Source: Bacterioplanoides sp965200585
Lineage (GTDB): Bacteria; Pseudomonadota; Gammaproteobacteria; Pseudomonadales; Oceanobacteraceae
Assembly: GCF_965200585.1 (NCBI RefSeq)
Contig: NZ_OZ241361.1
DNA: 64,000 nt
Direction: 5' to 3' (one strand)
The notes below the pieces were generated by a model, which saw only the letters and a program-made list of their open reading frames with translations, was not told the origin of the DNA and made no database searches. Positions 56,888-64,000 of this stretch are shown piece by piece. The position numbers and the translations under genes are program-made. Within the stretch, counting starts at the first letter, position 1; every line of letters starts with the position of its first letter.

Positions 56888-56952
56888 ATGCGGAAATCCG
56901 TTGTAGTAATGAGGGCAGTTTGCGCAACTCAGTGAAGGGGTGCAAGTCGTGC

Positions 56953-57708
56953 TCAGGCCGGATAATGTTTTTCTGTACCGCTTCTCCGATACTGTTCGAA
57001 GTGCTGTAGTTCCCACGGGCGAATCGCTAACACCATACTGGCGCCATGCCGTTGCTCAAGTGGCAGGTTAAGGTCTTCATCATGAAGGTGGCGAAAATCC
57101 TGCGCCAGTCGCTTTATTTTCTGATGCATTAATTTGTTTGAATCCACCGAAATCATGCCGGTTACGAACAAACGTAATTCGCCGGTTTGGGTGAAATGAC
57201 AATTGAAGAAATCCGTTTGTACCTGAGATTCAAAATACGTCTGAATGGGCCCGCTTTTTTGCCACTCAAAGTCCTGGCTGACTAACGGTTTGATACGGTT
57301 ATTGGGTAATAACTCGATGAAGCCAATTTTATCCAGTCGTGTGAGCTTTGATATTAATTCAGGCTGCTCAAAGTCATAAGTCTTAAGTATCTCTTCGAAT
57401 GTCCAGTGATTAAGACTGGTAAAGGCCGCAATCATCAGTTTGGTATCCGCGACTAACTCGGCCTCATGTGCAAGGCTAAGCTGATCAATCTGTTTGGCGG
57501 TACCGATATGTCGAAGCACATCGCTGATCTCCATACCCAGCAGGGCGCATATCTGATCGAGACGTTGCAGTGACAGCTGTTGCTGGGCAAATAAGCGCTT
57601 CACGCTTGCTTCTGATAGCTCCAGTTGCCGGGCGACATCGGCATAAGTGATACGGCTCTCTCGCAGCAGTTGTTTCAGGTGAGTAATAATTGCCTGTGTC
57701 TGGGCCAT
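56953..57708 (-). CDS. XRE-family transcriptional regulator
   Basis: A 251-residue regulator with an N-terminal Cro/C1 helix-turn-helix (about 18-40, TYADVARQLELSEASVKRLFA) and a long C-terminal region of unknown fold. ATG 57708 gives the family-like start MAQTQAIITHLKQLL; an ATG at 57720 adds four residues. It is divergent from the YiaA/B-like and PspA genes and may regulate them or ggt, which lies 65 bases downstream on the same strand. Confidence 0.82.
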   Translation of the reverse strand: MAQTQAIITHLKQLLRESRITYADVARQLELSEASVKRLFAQQQLSLQRLDQICALLGMEISDVLRHIGTAKQIDQLSLAHEAELVADTKLMIAAFTSLNHWTFEEILKTYDFEQPELISKLTRLDKIGFIELLPNNRIKPLVSQDFEWQKSGPIQTYFESQVQTDFFNCHFTQTGELRLFVTGMISVDSNKLMHQKIKRLAQDFRHLHDEDLNLPLEQRHGASMVLAIRPWELQHFEQYRRSGTEKHYPA

Positions 57709-57838
57709 GTTGGATCTCATGAAAGTATCGAATAATGATGCTCTGCAGCTCAGATAATACTACTTTGTATTTTTAAGTTGTCTATATCAATCCTTTTGGC
57801 CAATGTGTTCTCCGTTGAATACATAAACGGAGGTCAAC

Positions 57839-58108
57839 ATGCTCGACAACATACAAAGTAATTCCACCGGCTGGTTGTTCTATGTGAAAACGTCTTTTGC
57901 TTTAGCCATCGTGGCGATGACGGTTGGCATTGTATTTTCCCCGATCGACTTAATGGTGAAAGGTTATCTGACCATGAGCGCCCTGTTTCTGGTGAGCTCT
58001 ACGATTACGTTATCGAAAACCATGCGAGATGAGCATGAGAGTGAAAAACTTCTGAATAAAATTAATGAAGCAAAAACCCAGCAACTTATTAAAGAATATG
58101 CGGAATAA
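57839..58108 (+). CDS. YiaA/YiaB-like two-helix membrane protein
   Basis: An 89-residue protein with two membrane helices, at about 12-33 and 41-61, followed by a charged amphipathic tail. The N-terminal TGWLFYVKTSFALAIVAMTVGI section matches the YiaA/YiaB family (yiaAB domain). Function is unknown. CGGAGG lies about 8 bases before the ATG. It is followed after 94 bases by the PspA-like gene on the same strand; similar pairs are seen in other gammaproteobacteria. Confidence 0.8.
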   Translation: MLDNIQSNSTGWLFYVKTSFALAIVAMTVGIVFSPIDLMVKGYLTMSALFLVSSTITLSKTMRDEHESEKLLNKINEAKTQQLIKEYAE

Positions 58109-58202
58109 ATTTTTATTCTGCCGGTGCTCTTTTATGGGCCTGTGGTTATGGCTCTGGGGTTATAGGCTTGAGGCTATTATCTGAAGATTAGGGAGTTAGG
58201 TT

Positions 58203-58898
58203 ATGAATTTATGGCGAAAATTAAGCACACTGTTTAAGGCATCAGCCCAGGAGCCTTTAGAAGGGCTGGTTGATGCCAATGGTATTCGTATTTTTGAGCA
58301 GGAAATTCGCCAGGCGGAGCAGGCCATGATGCGTTCAAAGCACGAGCTGGCGAGTGTGATGGCTGAGAAAAAACAGCTGCAGCGGCAAGTAAAAGAACGA
58401 ACTGGCGACATCGAAATCCATGAGAATTACGCCATTGAAGCTCTGAATAAGCATGACGAGGAGCTGGCTGCTGAGCTGGCTGAACGAATTGCCGATGATG
58501 AAGAGCTGTTAAAGGAGCAACAGCAGCAACTGCAATATATCAGTGAACAAGAACAGCAATTAAATAAGCATTTAAAAAATGCAGCGAAAATGATTGCTCA
58601 TTATCAAAACGAATTACGCTTGGTTAAAGCCAATCAAAGTGCAGAAAGTGCTATTAAACAGTTGCGTGGGTCGTCGGGTAGCCTAGGGACAAACCTGGCT
58701 GATATGTCGGAATCGCTAAAGCGTATCAAATCCCGCCAGCAGCATGCGTCGGATGTGGATAACGCTTTGCAGGACGTGGAAGCGCTGCACAGTGATGAGG
58801 ACCTGAAAACCCGTTTAAGAGCACGAGGTATTGCTACCGGAGAGTCCAGCGTTGAATCCGTGTTAGAGCGGCTTAAGAAAAAGCAGGTGGTGGTGTAG
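58203..58898 (+). CDS. PspA/IM30 family protein
   Basis: A 231-residue coiled-coil protein of the phage-shock/IM30 family, which binds stressed inner membranes and forms oligomeric scaffolds. The amphipathic N-terminus MNLWRKLSTLFKAS and long heptad regions rich in Glu/Gln/Lys (LKEQQQQLQYISEQEQQL) are clear; the C-terminal helix is at about 185-225. The usual pspB/C and pspF genes are missing, so it is a stand-alone PspA paralogue, perhaps working with the YiaA/B protein. Confidence 0.85.
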   Translation: MNLWRKLSTLFKASAQEPLEGLVDANGIRIFEQEIRQAEQAMMRSKHELASVMAEKKQLQRQVKERTGDIEIHENYAIEALNKHDEELAAELAERIADDEELLKEQQQQLQYISEQEQQLNKHLKNAAKMIAHYQNELRLVKANQSAESAIKQLRGSSGSLGTNLADMSESLKRIKSRQQHASDVDNALQDVEALHSDEDLKTRLRARGIATGESSVESVLERLKKKQVVV

Positions 58899-58915
58899 GG
58901 TGTGGTTTATTGGGT

Positions 58916-58939
58916 GAGGGTACCTGTTACGGTACCCTC
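58916..58939. terminator. perfect palindrome between convergent pspA-like and ferredoxin genes
   Basis: GAGGGTACC-TGTTAC-GGTACCCTC, a 9-bp perfect stem with a 6-base loop. It lies between two converging genes. There is no T tail on either strand, so termination may be weak or factor-dependent. Confidence 0.5.
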
Positions 58940-58946
58940 AAGCAGA

Positions 58947-59204
58947 TCAGGCAACTTTCTTGCCGGTCAGCTTCTCGTATTTAGCTTCCAGCTCTTCCTG
59001 GGTTTCCATGTTGTTGTCATCCTGAGGGATGCAGTCAACCGGGCATACCAGTTGGCATTGAGGCTCATCGTAATGACCAACACACTCGGTGCACTTGGAT
59101 GGCTCAATTTCATAAATTTCTTCACCCGCAGAAATGGCTTCATTCGGGCATTCAGGTTCACATACATCACAGTTGATGCATTCATCGGTAATAATCAGAG
59201 CCAT
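58947..59204 (-). CDS. YfhL-type 2[4Fe-4S] ferredoxin
   Basis: An 85-residue ferredoxin. First cluster motif: CINCDVCEPECPNEAI (Cys at 9, 12, 15, 19). Second motif: CTECVGHYDEPQCQLVCPVDCI with the enlarged loop of YfhL-type ferredoxins. It carries electrons at low potential for unknown partners. GAGAGGTGAGCC lies upstream of the ATG. It is next to coaD, as in many Pseudomonas genomes, and 42 bases downstream of it. Confidence 0.93.
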   Translation of the reverse strand: MALIITDECINCDVCEPECPNEAISAGEEIYEIEPSKCTECVGHYDEPQCQLVCPVDCIPQDDNNMETQEELEAKYEKLTGKKVA

Positions 59205-59246
59205 GGCTCACCTCTCATCAAAAGGTTGTCTGCTTATGGTGCAGAC

Positions 59247-59729
59247 TTATTTGTTCAGAACGCTCCTTTGCAAAGCTTTGGCAACTGCCGGATGAACGAA
59301 GTTGCTGACGTCTCCGTCTAAAGCAGCGATCTCTCTCACAAGCGTAGAAGAAATATAGGAGTGTTTCTCGGCCGGAGTCAGAAACATACTCTCCACATTC
59401 GGTGCCAACACACGGTTCATATTGGCCAGTTGAAATTCGTACTCAAAATCCGACACTGCCCGCAGGCCGCGTAAGATAATGTTGGCTTGTTTTTCCTGCA
59501 CAAACTCAGCCAGTAAGTTGTTGAAGCCGGTTACCTCAACGTTGTGCAAATGCCCTAAAACCTCTTCCGCCAGATCGACACGAGTCGCGAGATCCAGCAT
59601 GGGTTTTTTCTTGGGGCTGTCGGCCACGGCCAGAATAATATGGTCGAACATCCGGGCAGCACGTTCCACCAGGTCGGTATGACCATTGGTAATCGGATCA
59701 AATGTGCCAGGGTAAACAACGATATTCAT
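59247..59729 (-). CDS. coaD: phosphopantetheine adenylyltransferase
   Basis: A 160-residue nucleotidyltransferase making dephospho-CoA, the fourth step of coenzyme A synthesis after CoaBC. The T/HxGH motif (GTFDPITNGHTDLV) and the ISSTLVREIAALDGDVSNFVHPAV end are intact. It precedes the ferredoxin gene on the leftward strand. It lies 128 bases from the divergent REC-REC-GGDEF gene. Confidence 0.96.
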   Translation of the reverse strand: MNIVVYPGTFDPITNGHTDLVERAARMFDHIILAVADSPKKKPMLDLATRVDLAEEVLGHLHNVEVTGFNNLLAEFVQEKQANIILRGLRAVSDFEYEFQLANMNRVLAPNVESMFLTPAEKHSYISSTLVREIAALDGDVSNFVHPAVAKALQRSVLNK

Positions 59730-59857
59730 AGCTGAGCCTTCTCATCAGAAATCCGGCGCATAGTAAACAAATTCTGCCTGTTGCTCAATAAAGCTTCTAA
59801 ACTGAACAGAAAGCCACCGCCATGGCTGTCCGGCAGGAATAATAAACAGGGGAAGGT

Positions 59858-61111
59858 ATGCCGAAGTTTCTGATTGTTGAAGACAGCAGTGTCATTTTGA
59901 AGATACTGAAACACATCGCTCGCCAGGAGCTGCCGTTTGAAGTGATTTATGCCATGAACATGGCAGAAGCACTGGAGTTGTATGAGACTCACCGACACGA
60001 GCTGGTGGCCGGGCTGATTGATCTGGCGTTGCCGGATGCCCCCGATGGTGAGCTGGTGGATTATCTGCTCAAGGAAGGGTTGCCAGTAGTGGTACTGACG
60101 GGCACCAGTGACGAACAGACCCGCCAGTCATTGCTGCAGAAAGGGGTTGCGGACTACGTCATCAAAGAAACCCGGTTCTCCTATCAGTACGCCATTCAGA
60201 TGCTGCACCGGCTGGACAAAAACCGTGAGGTTGACGTGCTGGTGGTGGAAGATTCACGCACCTATCGCAACTACCTGGTCAACCTGCTGGGACTGCACCG
60301 CTATCGGGTGCACCAGGCTGAAGACGGAGTGCAGGCTTTGCAGGTACTGCATCAGAACCCGGGCATTCAGCTGGTGATCTCAGATTACCATATGCCCAAT
60401 ATGGATGGTTTCGAGCTGGTACAGGCGATTCGTCATCAGTTTGAGAAGCGTAATCTGGCGGTGATTGGTTTATCCGGCCAGGAAGATGCGTCGTTATCGG
60501 TGAAGTTTATTAAAAACGGCGCCAATGACTTTCTGACCAAACCTTTCCAGCAGGAAGAGTTCTTCTGCCGTGTTACCAACAATATTGAAGCGCTGGAAAA
60601 TATGGAGCGGCTGCATCATCAGGCAACCCGTGACTATCTGACCGGTTTGTACAATCGCCGCTACTTTACCGAAGAGGCTGAACAGCAGTTGCACAAATGC
60701 CAGCGCGAGGGCACGCCGGTCAGCCTGGTGGTGCTGGATATCGACTTCTTTAAAGGCATTAACGATGAATACGGCCATCTGGCTGGTGATCAGGTGTTGC
60801 AGCAGATGGCGCATTATCTGGAAGACGGATTAGGGCGGTTTCTGGTGGCTCGTACCGGGGGCGAAGAATTTTCAGTGCTGCTGTCCGGGCTGGATAACGA
60901 AAAAGCCGTTAGCCTGATGAATGGTTTTCGCCAGGGCATTCAGGAGCGTATTTTTGAAATACCGGACGACTTTGTGCGGCTGACGGTTTCTGCTGGTGTA
61001 TCGACGTTAACCGATACCCCCTTATCCCTCGAACAATTGTTTGCCCGGGCGGATGAACAGCTGTATCAGGCGAAAGAGGCTGGCAGGAATCTGGTGATGG
61101 GATTTGAGTAA
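59858..61111 (+). CDS. REC-REC-GGDEF diguanylate cyclase response regulator
   Basis: A 417-residue two-receiver diguanylate cyclase. Receiver 1 (1-120) has LIDLALPD as a phospho-acceptor loop and Lys at VIKETR. Receiver 2 (about 125-245) has the canonical ISDYHMPNMDG and TKPF. The C-terminal GGDEF domain (about 258-417) has the active ARTGGEEFSVLL, so c-di-GMP synthesis is expected. The inhibitory RxxD site five residues before GGEEF is absent (the stretch reads LGRF), so no product feedback. The ATG has GGGGAAGGT upstream. No linked kinase in the window. Confidence 0.92.
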   Translation: MPKFLIVEDSSVILKILKHIARQELPFEVIYAMNMAEALELYETHRHELVAGLIDLALPDAPDGELVDYLLKEGLPVVVLTGTSDEQTRQSLLQKGVADYVIKETRFSYQYAIQMLHRLDKNREVDVLVVEDSRTYRNYLVNLLGLHRYRVHQAEDGVQALQVLHQNPGIQLVISDYHMPNMDGFELVQAIRHQFEKRNLAVIGLSGQEDASLSVKFIKNGANDFLTKPFQQEEFFCRVTNNIEALENMERLHHQATRDYLTGLYNRRYFTEEAEQQLHKCQREGTPVSLVVLDIDFFKGINDEYGHLAGDQVLQQMAHYLEDGLGRFLVARTGGEEFSVLLSGLDNEKAVSLMNGFRQGIQERIFEIPDDFVRLTVSAGVSTLTDTPLSLEQLFARADEQLYQAKEAGRNLVMGFE

Positions 61112-61219
61112 GCCGTTTCTGAATAACCGTTTTTGATGAAACCGTGGCCGCTAACCGGAAATGATTGTAATCTCAGGGGCTTATCTCAGTAACTAACTTC
61201 AATAACTAAGGTTTCGCCC

Positions 61220-61564
61220 ATGTCTGAAGATACTATTTTCGGAAAAATTGCCCGCGGTGAGATGGACGCCAATATCGTCTACGAAGATGATCAGTGTCTC
61301 GCCTTCCGTGATCTTTACCCGGCTGCGCCGATGCATATTCTGGTGATTCCACGCAAACCCATTCCTCGTTTGTGTGATGCCGAAGAAGACGATAAAGCGT
61401 TGCTCGGGCATCTGATGCTGGCGGCCAATAAAGTCGCTGAGCAGGAAGGTCTGGGAGATAAATTCCGCTTAGTGGTGAATAACGGTGCTGATGCCGGGCA
61501 AAGTGTTTTCCACCTGCATTTACACGTTATTGGCGGTCGCTCGTTAAAATGGCCTCCGGGCTGA
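61220..61564 (+). CDS. HIT family protein (HinT-like)
   Basis: A 114-residue histidine-triad nucleotide-binding protein, a purine nucleoside phosphoramidase-like enzyme. The triad HLHLHVIGG is at about 99-107, preceded by NNGADAGQSVFH. Family start SEDTIFGKIARGEM is typical. Hydrophobic-His signature intact, length normal. Confidence 0.94.
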   Translation: MSEDTIFGKIARGEMDANIVYEDDQCLAFRDLYPAAPMHILVIPRKPIPRLCDAEEDDKALLGHLMLAANKVAEQEGLGDKFRLVVNNGADAGQSVFHLHLHVIGGRSLKWPPG

Positions 61565-61604
61565 TTTCCCTGCCAATCATTACCCAGCAAACTAAGTCCT
61601 GAAT

Positions 61605-63035
61605 ATGCAATTTACTGATGTGATGGCGCGCCTGCACGATGGCCGCCAGCTTTGTTTTGATCACTGGCAGATTCAGCCGGGTGAATACTGGGCCATTACC
61701 GGTACCAATGGTAGCGGCAAAACGGCACTGTCCTGTTTATTTGCCGACGAGTTACGGCTGAGCCATGGTCAGGTGTCGGGCTTGCCGCAGAGTGTGGCGT
61801 ATGTCTCGCTTGAAGCTCAGGCAGCCCAGATCGAGTTTGAGCGTAAACAAGACGAAAGTGATCTCAATGATTGCCCCGACTTCGGAACCCGGGTGCGGGA
61901 TTTGTTGCAGCCGCTCGACGCCCAGGTTAACCACTGGATTGATGCGCTGAGTATTCGTCATTTACTGGATCAGGGCTTCCGCGCGTTATCCACCGGGGAA
62001 AGCCGCAAGGTGTTATGGATCAACAGTTTACGCCAGCAGCCGGATTTGCTGGTGCTGGACGAGCCATTAGAAGGATTGGATCAGAACAGCCGTCATGCGC
62101 TCAGCGATGAGCTGGAGCGTATTCAGCAGCAGGGTCAGGCCATTGTCTGGGTCGCTAACCGGCTGGATGAACTGCCGCCGTGGATTACTCACGTCGTCTT
62201 TATGCACGAAGGCCAGATGTTGTATTGCGATCGCAAAGCCACCGTACTGGCGCAGCCGGAAGTGGCTGGCCTGATGCACTTTGATCGTGATCTGGCACCC
62301 TTCCCTGAGGCGATCCATCAGTACGATTTAGCGCCGGAGCAGCCACTGTTACGGCTCACCGATGTCAGCATTCGCTATCAGGAACGGACCCTGTTTGATC
62401 AGCTTAACTGGCAAGTTGAGCCGGGCCAGCACTGGGCCATTCAGGGGCCTAACGGCTGTGGTAAAACCAGCTTATTACAGCTGATCACCGGCGATAACCC
62501 ACAATGCTACCGCAACGACTTGTGGCTGTTTGGTATGCAAAGGGGTAGCGGCGAGACCATCTGGGATATCAAAAAACACATCGGCATCGTATCGGCCTCG
62601 CTGCAGTGGGAATACCGCGCCACCACCAATGTACTGAGCACCGTTATATCCGGTTTATACGACAGTATTGGTTTGTATCAGGCAACCGGCGATAGCGATA
62701 AACAGTTAGCGTTACAGTGGCTGGAGCTGATTGGGTTGCGCGATAAAGCCAATCAGAGTCTGCAGCATCTGTCTTATGGTGAGCAGCGTCTGGTGCTGAT
62801 TGCCCGGGCGCTCATCAAACAGCCGCCGCTGCTGATTCTGGATGAACCCTGCCAGGGGTTGGATGACCCTAGTCGTCAGCTGGTGTTGTCCTTTATTCAG
62901 CGTTTGGCCCAGCAGCAACGGGTGACCTTGCTGTACATCACTCATCTGGCGGATGAAATCCCGGCTGCAATTCAGCAGCGTTTACAGTTTGACTTAAACG
63001 ATGGTTACAGCCAGATACGCATTTCTACCGACTGA
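61605..63035 (+). CDS. ModF-like twin ATP-binding cassette protein
   Basis: A 476-residue protein with two ABC ATPase domains, each with Walker A (GTNGSGKTAL near 35-44; GPNGCGKTSLLQ near 283-294), a signature (LSTGESRKVL; LSYGEQRLVL) and Walker B (LLVLDEPLEGL; LLILDEPCQGL). No membrane segment. This is the ModF/PhrA type, linked to molybdenum handling in E. coli, though the function is uncertain. Start at ATG 61605 has a weak site. It lies 40 bases after the HIT gene. Confidence 0.9.
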   Translation: MQFTDVMARLHDGRQLCFDHWQIQPGEYWAITGTNGSGKTALSCLFADELRLSHGQVSGLPQSVAYVSLEAQAAQIEFERKQDESDLNDCPDFGTRVRDLLQPLDAQVNHWIDALSIRHLLDQGFRALSTGESRKVLWINSLRQQPDLLVLDEPLEGLDQNSRHALSDELERIQQQGQAIVWVANRLDELPPWITHVVFMHEGQMLYCDRKATVLAQPEVAGLMHFDRDLAPFPEAIHQYDLAPEQPLLRLTDVSIRYQERTLFDQLNWQVEPGQHWAIQGPNGCGKTSLLQLITGDNPQCYRNDLWLFGMQRGSGETIWDIKKHIGIVSASLQWEYRATTNVLSTVISGLYDSIGLYQATGDSDKQLALQWLELIGLRDKANQSLQHLSYGEQRLVLIARALIKQPPLLILDEPCQGLDDPSRQLVLSFIQRLAQQQRVTLLYITHLADEIPAAIQQRLQFDLNDGYSQIRISTD

Positions 63036-63096
63036 TTACAGCATTCCCGTTGTTGATTGCTAGACTGAAAATAACGATAAAAGAGTAACCTCGATT

Positions 63097-64000
63097 GTGA
63101 TTGGCTCCATTACCAAAACACGGAATGGTCGGCAATTTCAGGTCAATAAGCGACACACGCGCAAGCGCCTGGATGTGTCAGAGCTAACGATAGGGATGCA
63201 TATTGTTGAACTGGACCGACCGTGGATAGAATCGCCATTTTTATTTCAGGGCTTTCTGCTGGAAAGTGCTGACGATATTCGTATGGTTCAGGAAGTGTGC
63301 TCCTGGGTCTATGTCGATGTGTTGGAAGAAGAATGGTTGGAGCACTCGGGAAGTGCCCCGGGAAAACCACAATCGCGCCATCGCTTTGTTGAAAAACAAC
63401 AAATGGCGCAACAGCTGACCCAGGCTAACCGTACTTATCAGGCAACCAAAACGCAGGTGAAAACCCTGCTGAATAATGCCTTTTTGGGCCAGGCGATGAA
63501 TCTGGAAGGTGCCAAAGCCGCGGTCAAAGACTGTGTTGACCGGGTGATTCATAACCCCAATGCCATTCTCTGGCTGACCCGTTTAAAACAGCAGGATGAA
63601 TACACCGCCGAGCACTCCGTTAATGTGTGTCTGCTATCGATTGCTCTGGGCCGGGAAATGGGGTTGGCACCTTACGAGCTGGAAAATATCGGCATATGTG
63701 GCCTGATGCACGACATCGGTAAAATGAAAGTTCCGCCGGAAATTCTCAATAAACCCGGGCCGCTGGATCCGCAGGAATTTGAGGAGATGGCCCGTCATAC
63801 CAGCTATGCAAAACAGTTACTGATGGGGCGCTCGGATATATACCCCGGTGCCGTCGATGTGGCTTATACCCACCATGAACGTCTGGATGGTAAAGGTTAT
63901 CCACGCCGTTTGGGTGCCAGCAAAATCTCTCTGTTCACCCGGATTGTAACGGTCACTGATGCTTATGATGCCATGACCAGCGATCGTTGCTATCAGAAAG
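63097..64000 (+). CDS. HD-GYP phosphodiesterase with DUF3391 N-terminus (3' end outside window)
   Basis: The frame is open from GTG 63097 to the window end, about 301 residues, with no stop. The N-terminal DUF3391-like domain has RLDVSELTIGMHIVELDRPW (about 24-43) and LLESADDIRMVQE. The HD-GYP core follows: HDIGK (205-209) and HHERLDGKGYP (259-269), which define c-di-GMP phosphodiesterases. It likely continues beyond 64000. The GTG has no strong ribosome site (AAGAG is 13 bases away), so the exact start is uncertain. Confidence 0.88.
   Translation, partial: MIGSITKTRNGRQFQVNKRHTRKRLDVSELTIGMHIVELDRPWIESPFLFQGFLLESADDIRMVQEVCSWVYVDVLEEEWLEHSGSAPGKPQSRHRFVEKQQMAQQLTQANRTYQATKTQVKTLLNNAFLGQAMNLEGAKAAVKDCVDRVIHNPNAILWLTRLKQQDEYTAEHSVNVCLLSIALGREMGLAPYELENIGICGLMHDIGKMKVPPEILNKPGPLDPQEFEEMARHTSYAKQLLMGRSDIYPGAVDVAYTHHERLDGKGYPRRLGASKISLFTRIVTVTDAYDAMTSDRCYQK

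Overview
The window is a roughly 50% GC chromosomal segment of a marine-type gammaproteobacterium. Several arrangements point to the Oceanospirillales/Pseudomonadales side: msrPQ, petABC-sspAB, rplM-rpsI, coaBC-dut-algC-argB, radC-rpmBG-mutM, ilvC/ilvY and pssA. Proteins read like Thalassolituus/Oceanobacter-type bacteria, but the genus cannot be fixed by eye. There is no integrase, transposase, CRISPR array or tRNA gene; most of the window is core genome with a few accessory islands.

Layout. 1-1.9 kb: end of a beta-carbonic anhydrase, a decayed parDE toxin-antitoxin remnant and an M17 aminopeptidase. 2.0-5.5 kb: a leftward three-gene set of a metallo-mystery-pair lipoprotein (MbnP/CorA-like), its di-heme MauG-like partner (MbnH/CorB-like) and an outer-membrane barrel, with an intrinsic terminator between the first two genes. 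5.8-9.2 kb: Tat-exported PhoD and a secreted lipin-like (LNS2) phosphatase, separated by an intergenic region with several DnaA boxes. 9.3-15.7 kb: DUF898 membrane protein, ilvC with divergent ilvY, pssA, msrPQ. 15.8-21.4 kb: a complete rrn operon with three tandem promoters, boxA sites, processing stems, 16S-23S-5S and a terminator, but no spacer tRNA.

21.8-26.8 kb: a tightly coupled operon of four secreted proteins that share a short motif just after the signal peptide (FilF-like). 26.9-33.7 kb: leuA, holD-like, rimI, a CbiM-like permease, a RegA/RegB-type two-component pair and an AGCS amino-acid symporter. 34.1-41.3 kb: prfC, a small membrane protein, rplM-rpsI, the cytochrome bc1 operon petABC, sspA-sspB. 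41.3-43.3 kb: a leftward DUF2589 gene cassette with two uncharacterised partners, the best candidate here for an undescribed system. 43.7-53.2 kb: an HBM-type chemoreceptor, slmA, argB, membrane-anchored algC, dut, coaBC, radC, rpmB, rpmG. 53.3-64 kb: mutM, an outer-membrane protein, ggt, an XRE regulator divergent from a YiaA/B-PspA pair, ferredoxin, coaD, a REC-REC-GGDEF protein, a HIT protein, a ModF-like double ABC ATPase and the start of an HD-GYP phosphodiesterase cut by the window end.

Together the genes cover translation, branched-chain amino-acid, arginine and coenzyme A synthesis, aerobic respiration, periplasmic repair and c-di-GMP signalling. Intergenic inverted-repeat elements with nested hairpins follow ilvC, msrQ and prfC.
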